Assembly: GCA_032718475.1 (NCBI GenBank)
Contig: JAUCBJ010001103.1
Span: forward strand, 1-44,803
Reading direction: 5' to 3'
Length of the DNA: 44,803 nt
Origin: Nemertoderma westbladi
Lineage: Eukaryota; Xenacoelomorpha; Nemertodermatida; Nemertodermatidae
A program made the position numbers and the translations under genes. Shown one piece after another: positions 28,940 to 39,501 of the stretch. Below the pieces are notes generated by a model. It was given only the letters and a program-made list of their open reading frames with translations, was not told where the DNA came from and did not search any database. Positions within the stretch are counted from its first letter, which is position 1. Each line of letters begins with the position of its first letter.

Positions 28940-31360
28940 CATACGTACTACAGTACATGGGACTGTAGAGGATTACGAGGAGATGAGAAAGGGGTCAATG
29001 GGATTGGGTAGGACCATATTACTACATATGGAAGCACCGAATAGATATATTTTTCTGTTCGACTTGGGAACATATGGAAAGAAGTACAGGCCCAAACTAA
29101 ACCATTTGCCGGAAGCCATGCAATGGTTAGTTAGGACAAAGATGATGACTAAGATCGGATCAGTAATCCGTGATGATGCAGAACGGATCATTGGACCAAA
29201 CAAGCCAAGCCTTCTGGATATGCAGGTAGTCTAAATGGCTATAACGAAACAAAATAGGCTTGGATTGGTGGGAAATATGGTGAAATGTGGTGCTGTGGCG
29301 ATGGGACAACTGATGGGACTAGTTTCTCATAAACCGATGGAGTAGAAGAAGTTACGAGAAGAATATGGAGCAGAACTGACGGAGTCACTCAAGTGGGACG
29401 CGAGGCCAAAGAGGGAAGAATTATATCAGTTCTGAAAGGGGGTAATCAAGTTGTACCAGAAGAGGTACATCTTGCAGGAGGATTGGATAATGATCGGGTT
29501 GGTGAACCTGTTCATGACGCGGTGGTCATTGACTGAGAGCCAACGGCATTTCTACTCCAAGGCTCACCACTGAGCCATAGAAAAGCCTTTAATGCAGCTC
29601 TTGAAGGTCATGTAGACCACCCAGCACAGAAGGGCGAGTCAGTATACTATAATAACCGGCATCTAGTGGATAGAAACATAGATGCACCGTACCAATGGTG
29701 GGAGAAGAAGGAGGTGGATCGGGAAGATGAACAAAGGGAGGAGGAGGCTGCTAGGAGAGAGAGAGAGAGAGAGAGAGAAGGGAAGCGGCGGGGACAGAGG
29801 TGATAGAGAGAGGGTGGGAGGACGAATATGAATTCGGGGCAAAAGACCTGGACGACTTGAGATGACGCTCGGAGTCTTCCGGCAGGTTTCGGTTTGAGGA
29901 GGAAGAGGGGTGAATGACGAGTTAACTGGAAGGATCGCCAATTCAATTGACATCCAGGATGCTAAGGATGCCAATACCTGCCAGGTCCGCGGGTGACTAT
30001 GGAAGGAAGAAGTTGAGGACGGGCGGTGATGGGGAGGTTTCATACGAGAACTGGCCCGGGGAAGGATATCAGGAATTGGATGTGAGTCCGGGTCTGGAAC
30101 CATACCCAGTGGAAAAGATGGAGAGGGATGAGTTCGGAGAGATGCTGCCAATAACATGCTGATAGGTAATGGCCAGCAGGGTGAGAGCAATCTGGGATGT
30201 CCCAGGCAACGTGGAGAGCCAGTAACCGACTTCCCAGCAGTGGTGATCAAACTGGGGAACAACCTGGGACAGAGCCTCGAGTAGTATTTGGGGAGACGCT
30301 GCCGAGGGAGGAAATGGAAAATGATTTGGGTCACGATGGGAATGTGGAAATGTTTACCTATCAATGACTGCACAGACCCGAACGGACGCATAGCCAAAAG
30401 GACAAGTTCGGGAAACAAGCCGGAATAGATGGCTGCGACTACTGTGTGCGACTAACCCACCGGAGAAAGAACTGCTTATACCAGTACAATAAAGGAGTGA
30501 GGTGTAACTATTGTTGCGACTCGAGCCATACCATGGGTGTGTGTCTGGAACTACACCACCAATGCGATAAGTGCAAGTTCCATGGCCAGTGGCCACTTCC
30601 AATGCCACTGCGACTGAATGAGTGATGAGGAGAAGTTCCAGGCTTTCAAAGATTGGGCGGATGTGGGCATGATGATGAGGCAAAGGATGAAGGCCCAGGA
30701 ATTCCGGCAGGGCTTTTCAATATCAACCAGTATGTCCATCACCAGTTGATTTGCAGGAAGTTACCTTTTACTTACCAGGAGGTGTTGACAGCAGCATCGC
30801 ATGAAATTGGGGGACCAGCGGATTGGATCCAACGGTACCAAATTTACAATTGAGTGAGGAGGGGCGATTATCTAAATAGAGATGCCACATGCCTTGGTGC
30901 ACCTTAGCTCGCAGGAGTGCCAAGGATGGGTAGTGAAATCAGACCCAGTGGGACCAGATTGGGAGACTGATCCCAGAGAACATAATCCCACCCCCATGTC
31001 CAATGCTAGATTGGGTTCTCCGGAATGGAGCACACTTATCGGCCTATCTTCTCACTGGGAAGATAGCATGGGTGGAGTGTAAGCGGATCCATTCCGTTAT
31101 ACACCTCCTACCAATGAATGAGGGGGTGGGGGTGAACTGATTTATCAATCAGATCAGGTATGCGGCCAATAAAGCATACCAGATAATAATGGATGATGCA
31201 ACAATGTTAGTCAAGAGGTGGTTTAACAACCTACCTCAGGGGATAGAGGCTAACATGGGCCCAAGGGGAGATTGGAATTGTGAGGATGGTATATACCAAC
31301 CAATGAGGGAGTGCCACCAAGTAATTAATGGGATGTGTATCGTTTGGATGGCAAATTATA
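28940..31360 (+). pseudogene. Decayed coding locus with two CCHC zinc knuckles
   Basis: This is a purine-rich plus-strand region with patches of protein-like sequence in changing frames. There is a 95-codon block near 28960-29232 (RYIFLFDLGTYGKKYRPKLN), a block near 29240-29560, an acidic and basic block around a GA microsatellite (29600-29840), a cysteine-rich block (30390-30625) and blocks to 31360 (IRYAANKAYQIIMDDATMLV, PRGDWNCEDGIYQPMRECH). The cysteine block has two perfect C-x2-C-x4-H-x4-C motifs (CDYCVRLTHRRKNC, CNYCCDSSHTMGVC) and a third partial CDKCKFHG. It begins less than 100 bp after the integrase fragment. It may be a third ORF of that element, another element's gag or a captured gene. 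Family unknown to me. Confidence 0.55.
29756..29780 (+). repeat. GA microsatellite
   Basis: (GA)n tract within the decayed coding locus. The long minus-strand frame of 251 codons opposite it is Ser/Leu-rich and is a shadow of the purine-rich strand. Confidence 0.9.
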
Positions 31361-31914
31361 TGTGTTAAGCCTACTAATGTGTTTTTCCCCGATTCTATAT
31401 TATATTGATATCACGTGCCTGCCAATTCAGTTGGCTATATCATTTATGTAGGGTGTCACACAGTTTTCACCATTGTCCGTAAACTATGTAATTATACTGA
31501 TTGAGCTGTAATCTACTTAATGGTAAACATTGTAAGTCATCATTAACAGACAACAGAATCTTTGTTTTTACCCGGCCTTTGGCCATCAGTATTCCCTAAC
31601 AAATGCCTAACGATGCAACGCCTAGGAACTGCAACATCAGTCAATCTGGTCGGGATCCCTTTAGCCAACCATTATCCCATCAAAGTTGGGGTTGGTACTG
31701 TATCAGTTATCCAGGAGGTAACAGTGGGGTTGGTAGCCTCGATATACCCTCGATGAAATAGCAGATTTCATTTCCGCTCTCAGATTTACTGTTTGATGGA
31801 ATATAGCCTGTATGTCTGTCTGTTGGTCGTCTGTCTTTCTTAAATTTGATGGACAGACTGACATACGGAAAAAAAGCGATAACTAGAGAACTACAGTAAA
31901 TGAAGCCCCTCAAA

Positions 31915-32075
31915 GAGGTTTTCGGCCTTAGCGTAGGGGTACCATTAACACTGTCATTCTGACGTGTCCAATATTTCGTTAATAACTCTATCAATCCTCG
32001 ATGAAATCTTGCCAAACTTGGTATACACATGAAGTCTGGCTAAAGTTTTGAAATTTTCCTAGTAGATTAATAGAT
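31915..32075 (+). repeat. Dispersed terminal-repeat family, left copy
   Basis: CCTTAGCGTAGGGGTACCAT through CCAAACTTGGTATACACATG matches the left arm of the 4.7-kb unit (15210-15360) but lacks the outermost GTGGGGCGAGC. The stretch 31370-31910 shows no gene. Confidence 0.75.
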
Positions 32076-32255
32076 TCCTAGTAGAATCCTAGTAGATTCT
32101 AGCAAAAATTAATAAAGATAGCATATTATTTTATTTATTTAACCAAAAAAGAAATAAATAAACTCATGTTATTGGTAACATGTTAAACTCATAAAGTAAA
32201 ATATAAAATATTTTAGGTGTGGAGGCGACCCAATTTGTAAGAAATATTAAAACTT

Positions 32256-32321
32256 ACCTTATGCCGATATTATTGATACTGAAATATTACCTTATGCCGA
32301 TATTATTGATACTGAAATATT
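32256..32321 (+). repeat. 33-bp perfect tandem duplication
   Basis: ACCTTATGCCGATATTATTG and following bases occur twice in succession, at 32256 and 32289. Confidence 0.95.
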
Positions 32322-32817
32322 AATGTGTCATGTCAACGAACCTCAACGAAATTATTTACATAATTATTCTGAACATTCACGATTAAATACTCAGCCAATC
32401 ATTTTGTAAGGAAAACACAATAAGCAAGCTGGCTTGTTAATCTGGCTCAATACAATGCTGCCTTTGAGTAGTTGTGAGGTGGTTGGACTGGTTCCCAGCT
32501 AGGCTAGGCAGCGAGCTAAGCAAGCCATGTAAAGCTGGAGTTAGAAGTATAGAGTGGCGGGGCATTTCATTTTATAATTTAATTGCGTTTAGATCAATTA
32601 AAATACATTTCGTAAGACAAATCACTTGAACTAATTAAAAACTATAATGGAATGGGGTACGGGGATTACAGCTGTATAATTTTCAAGTATAATTATTTAA
32701 ATCATATTAAATACTGACAAATAATTAATTTTCAATAAAGGGCTGCAGAAAAATGCTGTTTCTTACCGCAACCAACTTAATAAACTAATTAACTGAATCT
32801 ATCTTTACCTTCTCGAA

Positions 32818-33010
32818 GGCCACATGCAAATTCAACTTGGAAAATTACTAAACTTTTGCCAAACAACATGTTTTCCAAGTTTGGTTAGATTTCATAGAGG
32901 ATTGGTTGAGTTATTAACGTTTAAAATTTAACACGACAGAACAACAGACACACCGATTGAGGTAGTGGTACCCGTATGCTAAGCTCGCTTACTTTCGTGA
33001 CTCGCCCCAC
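32818..33010 (-). repeat. Dispersed terminal-repeat family, right copy
   Basis: Matches the right arm of the 4.7-kb unit (19630-19863), ending CTCGCCCCAC. With 31915-32075 it bounds a 1.1-kb segment without an ORF, plausibly a shorter non-autonomous relative. The stretch 33011-33590 is AT-rich without a gene. Confidence 0.75.
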
Positions 33011-33838
33011 ATTAAATACCATGCACGGCATGGCAGTTGCAGATTTATATTTTAATTGAATTTCTGCAAAGTAGTCAATCAATAATTAGATAATAGTGAA
33101 ATAATTAGTCGCATAACGTCATTACAGATAATATATAAACAGAGAAGGCGATAAAATGGTAAACAAATATTAATATTTGTAATGAATCAATTACCTGTAA
33201 AAAGCACATCTATACAAACATGATACCTACAGTAAGTTTATCAAATAACATAAATTCAAAATTAATTAATCTATCATCATTTCTTTTATGCATAAATAAT
33301 AAACAATCAACATCATAAAACTCGGGAAAGGTGTAAAGAAAAATTAATTAATTAACACGAACTGGTCGGAATATATCGCCGTATAACCAATAAACAAAGT
33401 AGGCAATAAGAAAATGGTAAGAAAATATAATCAACTGATAAGTTAAACTGATTCAAAGAATTTGTACTGTATATAAATAACATAAATAAAAAATTAATTA
33501 ATCTGGATAAATAATTTAATTTCCCGTGTCTAAATGCAAAATATACAATATAAAATCATCAATATAATTTAGTAAGCTAAACTGTTGTAGAGAGATACAG
33601 TAGTTATAAAACCCGAAAATAACGAAAAAGACGAAATTAATAACGGGAATATCGAAATGATAAAACTTTATAAATAAAATCTCGCTTTCCAGTTAGATCG
33701 GTATTATTAGAAGTCACACTTTACGTTTTTAATTAATAAAATTCGATAATTTCGCCCCAATGTCGACCCTAAAACGAATTAAATACCAAATACTGTCTCT
33801 GCTGATTGTTTGTTAGGGGTAATCAAATGATGGCAAAA

Positions 33839-33911
33839 CAACACACGATGGCGCCCAAATTAGGACAGTACAGTCATGGTACTGTCTTAATGTGAGCGCC
33901 ATCTTGTGTTG
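33839..33911. repeat. 33-bp-arm hairpin
   Basis: CACACGATGGCGCCCAAATT plus AGGACAGTAC (33839-33871) pairs with GTACTGTCTTAATGTGAGCG plus CCATCTTGTGTTG (33879-33911), with about four mismatches around a 7-nt loop. Confidence 0.9.
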
Positions 33912-33913
33912 AT

Positions 33914-34015
33914 AACGTAACTATAGCCCAGCAGTCGCAATGCAGTTAGTAGGCCTATACACTAGTGTTAGTGTATAGGCCTACTGCATTGCGACTGCTG
34001 GGCTATAGTTACGTT
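33914..34015. repeat. 45-bp-arm near-perfect palindrome
   Basis: Left arm 33914-33962 and right arm 33971-34015 are identical in reverse complement except for a 4-nt insertion (TTAG) in the left arm. The loop is 8 nt. The centre of each arm is TAGGCCTA. It abuts the previous hairpin by 2 bp. From 34016 to 34283 and from 34453 to 34740 no gene is seen. Confidence 0.95.
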
Positions 34016-35230
34016 CACCTGTTTTTACCCGCCGCTGTTTTTATCGTATGCCGTAATGCAAACAACATTTTTTATGGGAAATACATTGTTGCAGAGTTGG
34101 GTTAGGGTACCGGACCGGTTCCTTCAACTTTGGCCCTTCAGGCTGTACCATGCTTGTAATACTGCACCGGTACACAGGCTGCTGAATTGATTCATCCTAG
34201 CCCCCATTATTGGGCAATGCCCTGTAACAACCAACCACACGACAGTATTTGGTTTTAAATTACTTTTAAGGTCAAAAATGAGTCGAAATTATTGGATTAT
34301 ATTAATTAAAAAATGTAATGTTTGCCTTCGAATAATTAATACCTATACAGTATCTTACTGGAAAGCGAGATTTTGCAGATCATTTTATAATTTCGATATT
34401 ATCGTTGATAATTTAGTATTTTTCTTTATTTTCGGGTTTTATAACTACAGTATCCGCTGTAGTGGCCAATAGAGAATAAAAAATTACTGTTGTAACTTTA
34501 GCTCAACAAATTGAGAATAGATTACTACAGTAATTAGTGCACTGATTGGCTCTTTAGGTTTTAAAAATTAAAGTAAATTTAAAGTATACCAACTTTTACA
34601 CTATGACCTATAAATAAAGTCTTAGGAAAAACTGATTTTGTTTACAGAAATCAATGTTGATCGAATTGTTTGATTTAATTTACAGGTAAATTTACAGTAC
34701 AATATAGTGTAATAATAATTCAGAATCATAATGGTCCTTCAATAACAGCCGATCCTCAACTGGCAGCAGGGGTACAGGGCATGACCCAGCAGATGAGCTG
34801 CACAGCCAATGGTGGGTCATGTGCGCCAGAGTAGATATGGGTGATGGGCCTCATATCTGACTCCACTGCGACACCCATGGAATGGCAAACCAGGGTGTGG
34901 TATTTTCCCCGAGAGCTGACTCGGTAAAAAAAGCACCCCCCAACCCTCATTATGGATTGCATTAGTAATGCGGAGGTCCGACCACTAGAGACCAGTGGAA
35001 TTACCGGACACAATCGGCCTCACAGGCGTCAGTTATCTCCTGAATGGCTGCCTGTCTCACCCCCTACTGGAGAGAGAGCAGCCAACAATTCTTTGAGTCC
35101 CTTTCCTGATGACCTTTCTGGCCCAAACAGGGAGGCCAGATTGTGAGGGTGAGAGGGATTCTGGAGTTGGAGGATACTCCCATGTTCCACCCCGACCAAC
35201 AAAGCCATTGGTGAATCTGAGGCAAGTCAC

Positions 35231-35446
35231 TTGGCCTCAGTAAACACCCTAACACTCGGGTCCCCAATGCGACAAGGTGAGCTGAATGCCTTGGCAGATA
35301 AGCTTTCTCTTAGCGCAGTGGGTGTTCAAGAGCACCGATTGCAGACTGGACAGATTGATGAGGTTCTGATTAAGGACATGAAGGGCGGTTGGCGACTCGC
35401 CCTCGCGTCAGCAGACGATAGTGGCAATGGTGGAATTGGTCTATGA
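35231..35446 (+). pseudogene. LINE endonuclease fragment
   Basis: ASVNTLTLGSPMRQGELNAL, then SAVGVQEHRL (the QEHR motif supplies the catalytic Glu of APE-type endonucleases) and ALASADDSGNGGIGL. After a one-base shift it continues briefly with MMNPTAQYAALDKIDQI. The enzyme would nick target DNA to prime reverse transcription. The rest of the domain is lost. Confidence 0.8.
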
Positions 35447-35586
35447 TGAATCCAACTGCACAATATGCAGCATTGGACAAAATAGACCAAATCTCTAACC
35501 GCATCATCCGTTTCCACTTCTCATGTTCTGGAAGACTGGCTAATATAGGCCTACAATGTAAATAAGACAATATGATAATGCTCTCC

Positions 35587-35708
35587 ATAGCGAAAAATAT
35601 CAACCGGCCCTATTGGGGCTCGAACCCGGTACCTAGGTTTCAAACTTCTGGTTATCATCAGCCGGGTGAGTGTACTTAAGCTACCAGACCGGATGAATAT
35701 TTCGCTAT
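35587..35708 (-). mobile_element. 122-bp insertion with short inverted ends, tRNA-like and hammerhead-like motifs
   Basis: ATAGCGAAAAATAT at 35587-35600 is mirrored by ATATTTCGCTAT at 35697-35708. Read on the minus strand it has an A-box-like TAGCTTAAGT, a B-box-like GGTTCGAGCCC and between them a hammerhead-like core. It interrupts the LINE between endonuclease and linker, so it inserted after or during LINE decay. Confidence 0.6.
35624..35667 (-). ncRNA. Hammerhead ribozyme-like motif
   Basis: On the minus strand: stem I ACCCGG (35667-35662), core CTGATGA (35661-35655), a weak stem II (AAC/GTT with a U-U mismatch next to the core, loop CAGAA), GAAA (35641-35638), palindrome ACCTAGGT (35638-35631) as stem III, triplet GTA, then CCGGGT (35629-35624) closing stem I perfectly. 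The U-U pair replaces the usual G-C at 10.1-11.1, so activity may be reduced or lost. Chance resemblance through tRNA-like sequence cannot be excluded. Confidence 0.5.
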
Positions 35709-35739
35709 GAAGTGGGAGATCATATTATCATATCAGTCT

Positions 35740-36130
35740 CAAACAGACTACAGCGGCCAAGAATGCAGTTAAGGCTGCATCTAGGTCCCTGAGCAGGCAG
35801 TACTCTGTTAATCTACAGGAGCTAATAAACCAACAGGTTGATGCCATCAATGATGCTGACGACAGCAGGAAATCATCCCTGGCATGGAAATCGATCAACT
35901 TGCTTACTGGGCGGAAAAACCAACCAACGACCAAGGTTAAGGCTGAATCACCAGCCGATCGCCTCAATGGTTGGAAGGACCACTTTGAAAAGATCCTCAA
36001 TAATGACAGGGTATTGCCTGATAACTTTATAGAAGTAAAATTGTCTGAGTCTGTACCTTTTGGTCTGTACCCATATTTCCATTGGCGATATCGCCTTTGC
36101 AGAAGTGAAGGCTGCTGCAAAGAGCATTAA
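35740..36130 (+). pseudogene. LINE linker between endonuclease and reverse transcriptase
   Basis: The frame reads KNAVKAASRSLSRQY, WKSINLLTGRKNQPTTKVKA and ADRLNGWKDHFEKIL, the characteristic INxLTGRK and RLxxWxxHFxxLL words preceding the reverse transcriptase of many LINEs. Confidence 0.75.
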
Positions 36131-36179
36131 GACCAATCGTTCCTGCAGATTAGATGGAGTTCCCCCTAGGTCTTTAAAA

Positions 36180-36972
36180 TACCTGAGTGTTTAAAGCTTA
36201 TCTATCCCATCATAGTAGATATGTACCGAACAACAAGAGTCCCACAAGAAATGAAAACAAATAAGTTGGTGCCAGTTCCCAAGAAGGGCAACCTAACACT
36301 CTATGGTTCTTTTCGGGGAATCTCATTTCGGGGCATCTCGATTGCTGCAAAGCTATTAGGATTCTATTAAATCGCATCAGGGATCCCATTGAGAGACTGC
36401 TCCATGGAAATCAGAATGGGTTCCGTAAAGGTCGTGGGACCATGGAGCCCATTTTGGCACTTAGAAGGATAATTGAAGAGTTATCAAAAAAGAAAGACAG
36501 GCATCTGGCTGTTAACTTTGTTGACTTTTTCAAGGCCTTTGATTCAGTCTCTCGCTCACGTATGTTCAGCATACTTTCATTATATGGGATTCCTGATGAA
36601 ATTATTGCAGCAATCAGATCAGTATACGATGGTTCGACAACATTTGTATCTACTGTTGACGGTGACACAGAACCATTTGAAGTGTTATGGGGCGTCCTCC
36701 AGGGAGACACACTTGCACCATTCTTGTTCATAATTGTGGTCGACTATGTTCTACGCATGTCCTTAGATCATCATAATGATGATGGGGTGATGATAACTAC
36801 TGGCTCCAGAAGTCGAGGAAATCCTGCCAAGTACCTAACTGATCTAGACTTTGCTGATGACTTAGGAGTACTCTCAGAATCACTAGAGGGAGCCCAAAGG
36901 CTCCTCAGCTCATTAGAACAGGCTGCATCTAGTGTTGTCTTTTTATTAACTCCAGAAAGACCAAAATTTTGA
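36180..36972 (+). pseudogene. LINE reverse transcriptase domain
   Basis: The best preserved part is 36442-36972 (176 codons), with upstream pieces (LLNRIRDPIERLL, NQNGFRKGRGT) in the same frame from about 36360. Motif A is VNFVDFFKAFDSV, motif B is GVLQGDTLAPFLF and motif C is the catalytic LDFADDLGVLS (Asp pair at residues 139-140 of the preserved frame). Before 36360 the frame is broken, and after residue 170 it shifts. The catalytic residues are intact but the ORF is not. It would copy element RNA into DNA at the nicked target. Confidence 0.9.
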
Positions 36973-37059
36973 CAGTTAACTTTGAAACTTTGAAAGTCCT
37001 CAGCAAGTCTCTGATCGGATGAGCATAAGCTCAAAGGATGTTATGCTTGAGCAAGTGGA

Positions 37060-37640
37060 CGACGTGGACGACTGGGATCATGGATTCGGAAGTCAGGTGA
37101 GGACCTTCGAATACGTAAGGGAAAGGCATGGGCAGCCTTGAATAGGCATTCCAGGATTTGGAAGTCACCTAGAATTAATCGTAAACTTAAGGTCCGATTA
37201 TTTAGAGCAGCAGTAGTTCCACTACTCCTCTATGGGAGTCCATGCTGGGCTCTAACTGCTGAGGACACCAAATCTCTGGATGGCACATTCACAAGAATGC
37301 TACTCCGCGTTCATTATGTCAAGTTCAATGCACACATCTCCAACCAGACATAATATGACATTGGAGGTGTCTCATTGGTTCCCCCAAGCTTGACACTAGA
37401 ACAAAATCGCCTCCGCTTTGCAGGACATTGCTTTCGCCGTGAGGACCAGCCAGTGCATAATCTTGTACTTTGGCAACCTCATGGAGTGAATAAGCATGGT
37501 GGACAGCCATGACTTTCTTGAGACGCATCTTAAAGGACACTGCTTTGAAGATGCGGATAATCTAGCAAATGTCATGGGTGATAGGGAGTTGTGGCGGCGC
37601 AATGTTGTCGACAAGCCGGCACAGCATTCTTAAAAATGCA
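37060..37640 (+). pseudogene. LINE C-terminal domain
   Basis: WAALNRHSRIWKSP, RLFRAAVVPLLLYGSPCWAL and, after a stop near 37353, RLRFAGHCFRREDQPVHNLV with LWRRNVVDKPAQ. These are the usual words of LINE C-termini (LYGSxxW, LRFAGHCxR, WRxxV). The element ends near 37640 without an obvious tail repeat. Confidence 0.85.
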
Positions 37641-38253
37641 GCTGCAATGCAGCATGCCAATCCTAGTAGTAGTATAACAGCCGATTGCGTCCAGATAAGA
37701 AGAAAACCAACCGCATTTGTTTCACATTCCAAATTTTAAACATCAAATGGGCGAGAATGGTTTGTTAAATACTGGGAATCATTTGATAAGGGGTAGAAAA
37801 AGTACTCGATTTGTGGACCTAATTTGTACACACAGACAACTAATGAAATTTGTAATTAAATTTTTACAATCCAAATATAAAATTAACTGTAACAAGCAAT
37901 ATAACTCGGCTAGTAGAAGTGGGTATTATTCCGTTCAACTTCTGTCACTAAACAACTGATACTCTAGCAATATTTTATTATGTGACCTCAAATTAAATAT
38001 TTCGTCCCACGTCTACTAATCGTACAGTAGTCCAATAAACATACAATTTGGAAAAATACATTAAGTTGGGAAAAATGCGAAATTATAGATGATTTAAGCT
38101 TTTGAGACAATTACTACTGTAGAACCATATAGAGAATTACAATACGCCACGCCATAAACGTTCGCTTCTAAATGACATGACTATCAATGGTTTCCAAGGA
38201 AACAAACCTTTTAATAGACGAACTCAAGGTATAAAGACCGGAATATGTAGTCT

Positions 38254-38925
38254 CTAGGGTTCTCCAGGTTTGTCCGTGGGTCCACCAGGTTGGTCCGTGT
38301 AACCGTCAGCTTGGTACGTGGGTCCTCCAGGTTGGTCCGTGGGTCCTCCAGCTTGGTCCTCTATCGGTTGCGGGTAAGTTTCCTCCCCCTGATTAGAGCT
38401 GGGGGCATTGGAGGTCACACAGGAGTCTCCGCCAGGTGTCCTCTCGCCATCTTGACACGAAGAGTGGGCAATAGAGGCCTCGAGGGAGTATAAAAGAAAT
38501 AAAATGAAACCTGAAAGGTAAACGAGAGATTCAAAAAGAGTCCTATCCCTTCCAAGAAAACTAAAACTCACAACAAAAACCATACTAGCGATGAAATAGA
38601 AGACACCGACTACGGCAGCGTAGATCATCTCAATATACATCCAGTTGAGAGTAAGTTTGGAGCCCGATATAAAGAAAGTAAGTAAGAGGGCAGTTCCCAA
38701 CCATGCGGTTACAGAGACAAATAGGAAGAAGTGACTCATCCAGTCAGGTGAGAGTGATGCCGCCATAACCCATACAGGTAATCCCACGACCAGTTCTATA
38801 ATTTTGTAAATTCCAGAAGTCGATATGGCGTAGCGAATATTGATACCACCCTGACGCAGTGGAGGTTCAGCTGATCCATCCGTTGTGTGGGAAGCTCGGA
38901 CACCCGCTGGATCTGGGAAACTCAT
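38254..38925 (-). CDS. Four-helix MARVEL-domain-like membrane protein
   Basis: An intact 223-codon ORF starts at ATG (38925). Residues 1-39 are polar. Hydrophobic helices lie at about 40-58, 64-87, 97-122 and 130-152. STSGIYKIIELVVGLPVWVM at the first helix is the typical MARVEL start, and four helices with short loops fit the MAL/plasmolipin/CMTM family, tetraspan proteins of vesicle and apical membranes. Residues 155-223 form a cytosolic tail with degenerate repeats of QPGGPTD type. No intron is seen, whereas family members usually have several, so this may be an old retrocopy under selection or an intron-poor gene. No target duplication or poly-A-derived tract was found. Best candidate for an ordinary host gene here. 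Confidence 0.75.
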   Translation of the reverse strand: MSFPDPAGVRASHTTDGSAEPPLRQGGINIRYAISTSGIYKIIELVVGLPVWVMAASLSPDWMSHFFLFVSVTAWLGTALLLTFFISGSKLTLNWMYIEMIYAAVVGVFYFIASMVFVVSFSFLGRDRTLFESLVYLSGFILFLLYSLEASIAHSSCQDGERTPGGDSCVTSNAPSSNQGEETYPQPIEDQAGGPTDQPGGPTYQADGYTDQPGGPTDKPGEP

Positions 38926-39450
38926 CGATGAGTGGAAAAAAACGTAAAAATATAGAACAATTATAAGGGATAAAATTTAATCGCAATTTTAGGCTGCAGA
39001 CAGACCTGCCTATGGCGAATTAAATTAATGTACTGACTTCCAAATTTTTTTTTCAAATTTTTTTTTTCTCTTTCATCTAGAGCAGATTTTTATCAAGATT
39101 CCAAATATGAAAACCGTTTAGTAAGATCTGTCTTACTTCTCTGGATATGTCTGTCTGTGTATTAAAAAAAACAGGTTACAACTTCTGAAAATAAAGCAAA
39201 GAAAACAAAGGAGAAGCATTTTAAGTCAAAAAAGTAAATTTGGCTCTAGCTGCTGAGGGGTGTCAAAATGTTTTTTTTTAAAACATTACAATTCAGTAAA
39301 GTCCACCCAAAATAGATATTATACTTATTTTCTACTTATTAGCTTTTTGGTGCAGTAAGCATTTCCAAATGTTGACTTCCAAGCCAGTAACCCGAGAGGG
39401 TAAATTAATTATTAACCCTATTAGTACCGGGCTATAAAATGTTGTACAAA
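38926..39450. other. AT-rich upstream region of the MARVEL-like gene
   Basis: This region should hold the promoter of the minus-strand gene, but no clear TATA or initiator is distinguishable from the AT background. Confidence 0.4.
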
Positions 39451-39454
39451 TACC

Positions 39455-39501
39455 GGGGGGGGGGGGGGGGTCATATTGACCACCCCCCCCCCCCCCCCCC
39501 C
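39455..39501. repeat. G16 / C19 hairpin
   Basis: A 16-base G tract (39455-39470), a 12-nt loop TCATATTGACCA and a 19-base C tract (39483-39501) form a perfect G-C inverted repeat; each strand also has quadruplex and i-motif potential. Confidence 0.95.

Larger units (their letters stand above)
33595..34452. mobile_element. Inverted-repeat element with nested hairpins
   Basis: Arms of about 160 bp, 33595-33754 and 34284-34452, are diverged reverse complements (shared GGAAAGCGAGATTTT, TTATTTTCGGGTTTTATAAC). Two strong hairpins lie between them. No ORF is present. Confidence 0.65.
34740..37640 (+). mobile_element. Decayed non-LTR retrotransposon (LINE)
   Basis: Plus-strand relics appear in normal order: a 5' region (34740-35230), an apurinic-type endonuclease piece (35231-35446), a linker (35740-36130), a reverse transcriptase domain (36180-36972) and a C-terminal domain (37060-37620). 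Several frame changes and stops exist, and a 122-bp insertion splits it at 35587-35708. Clade assignment (RTE/CR1-like range) would need a tree. Confidence 0.85.

Noticed and set aside
29663-30418. 251-codon minus-strand ORF
   Set aside because: Ser/Leu/Pro-rich shadow opposite a purine-rich strand that carries zinc knuckles and other protein-like patches.
36411-37034. Minus-strand frames opposite the LINE reverse transcriptase
   Set aside because: Shadows of the plus-strand frame, which has reverse transcriptase motifs A, B and C.
38290-38493. 67-codon plus-strand ORF
   Set aside because: Antisense to the repetitive C-terminal tail of the MARVEL-like gene.
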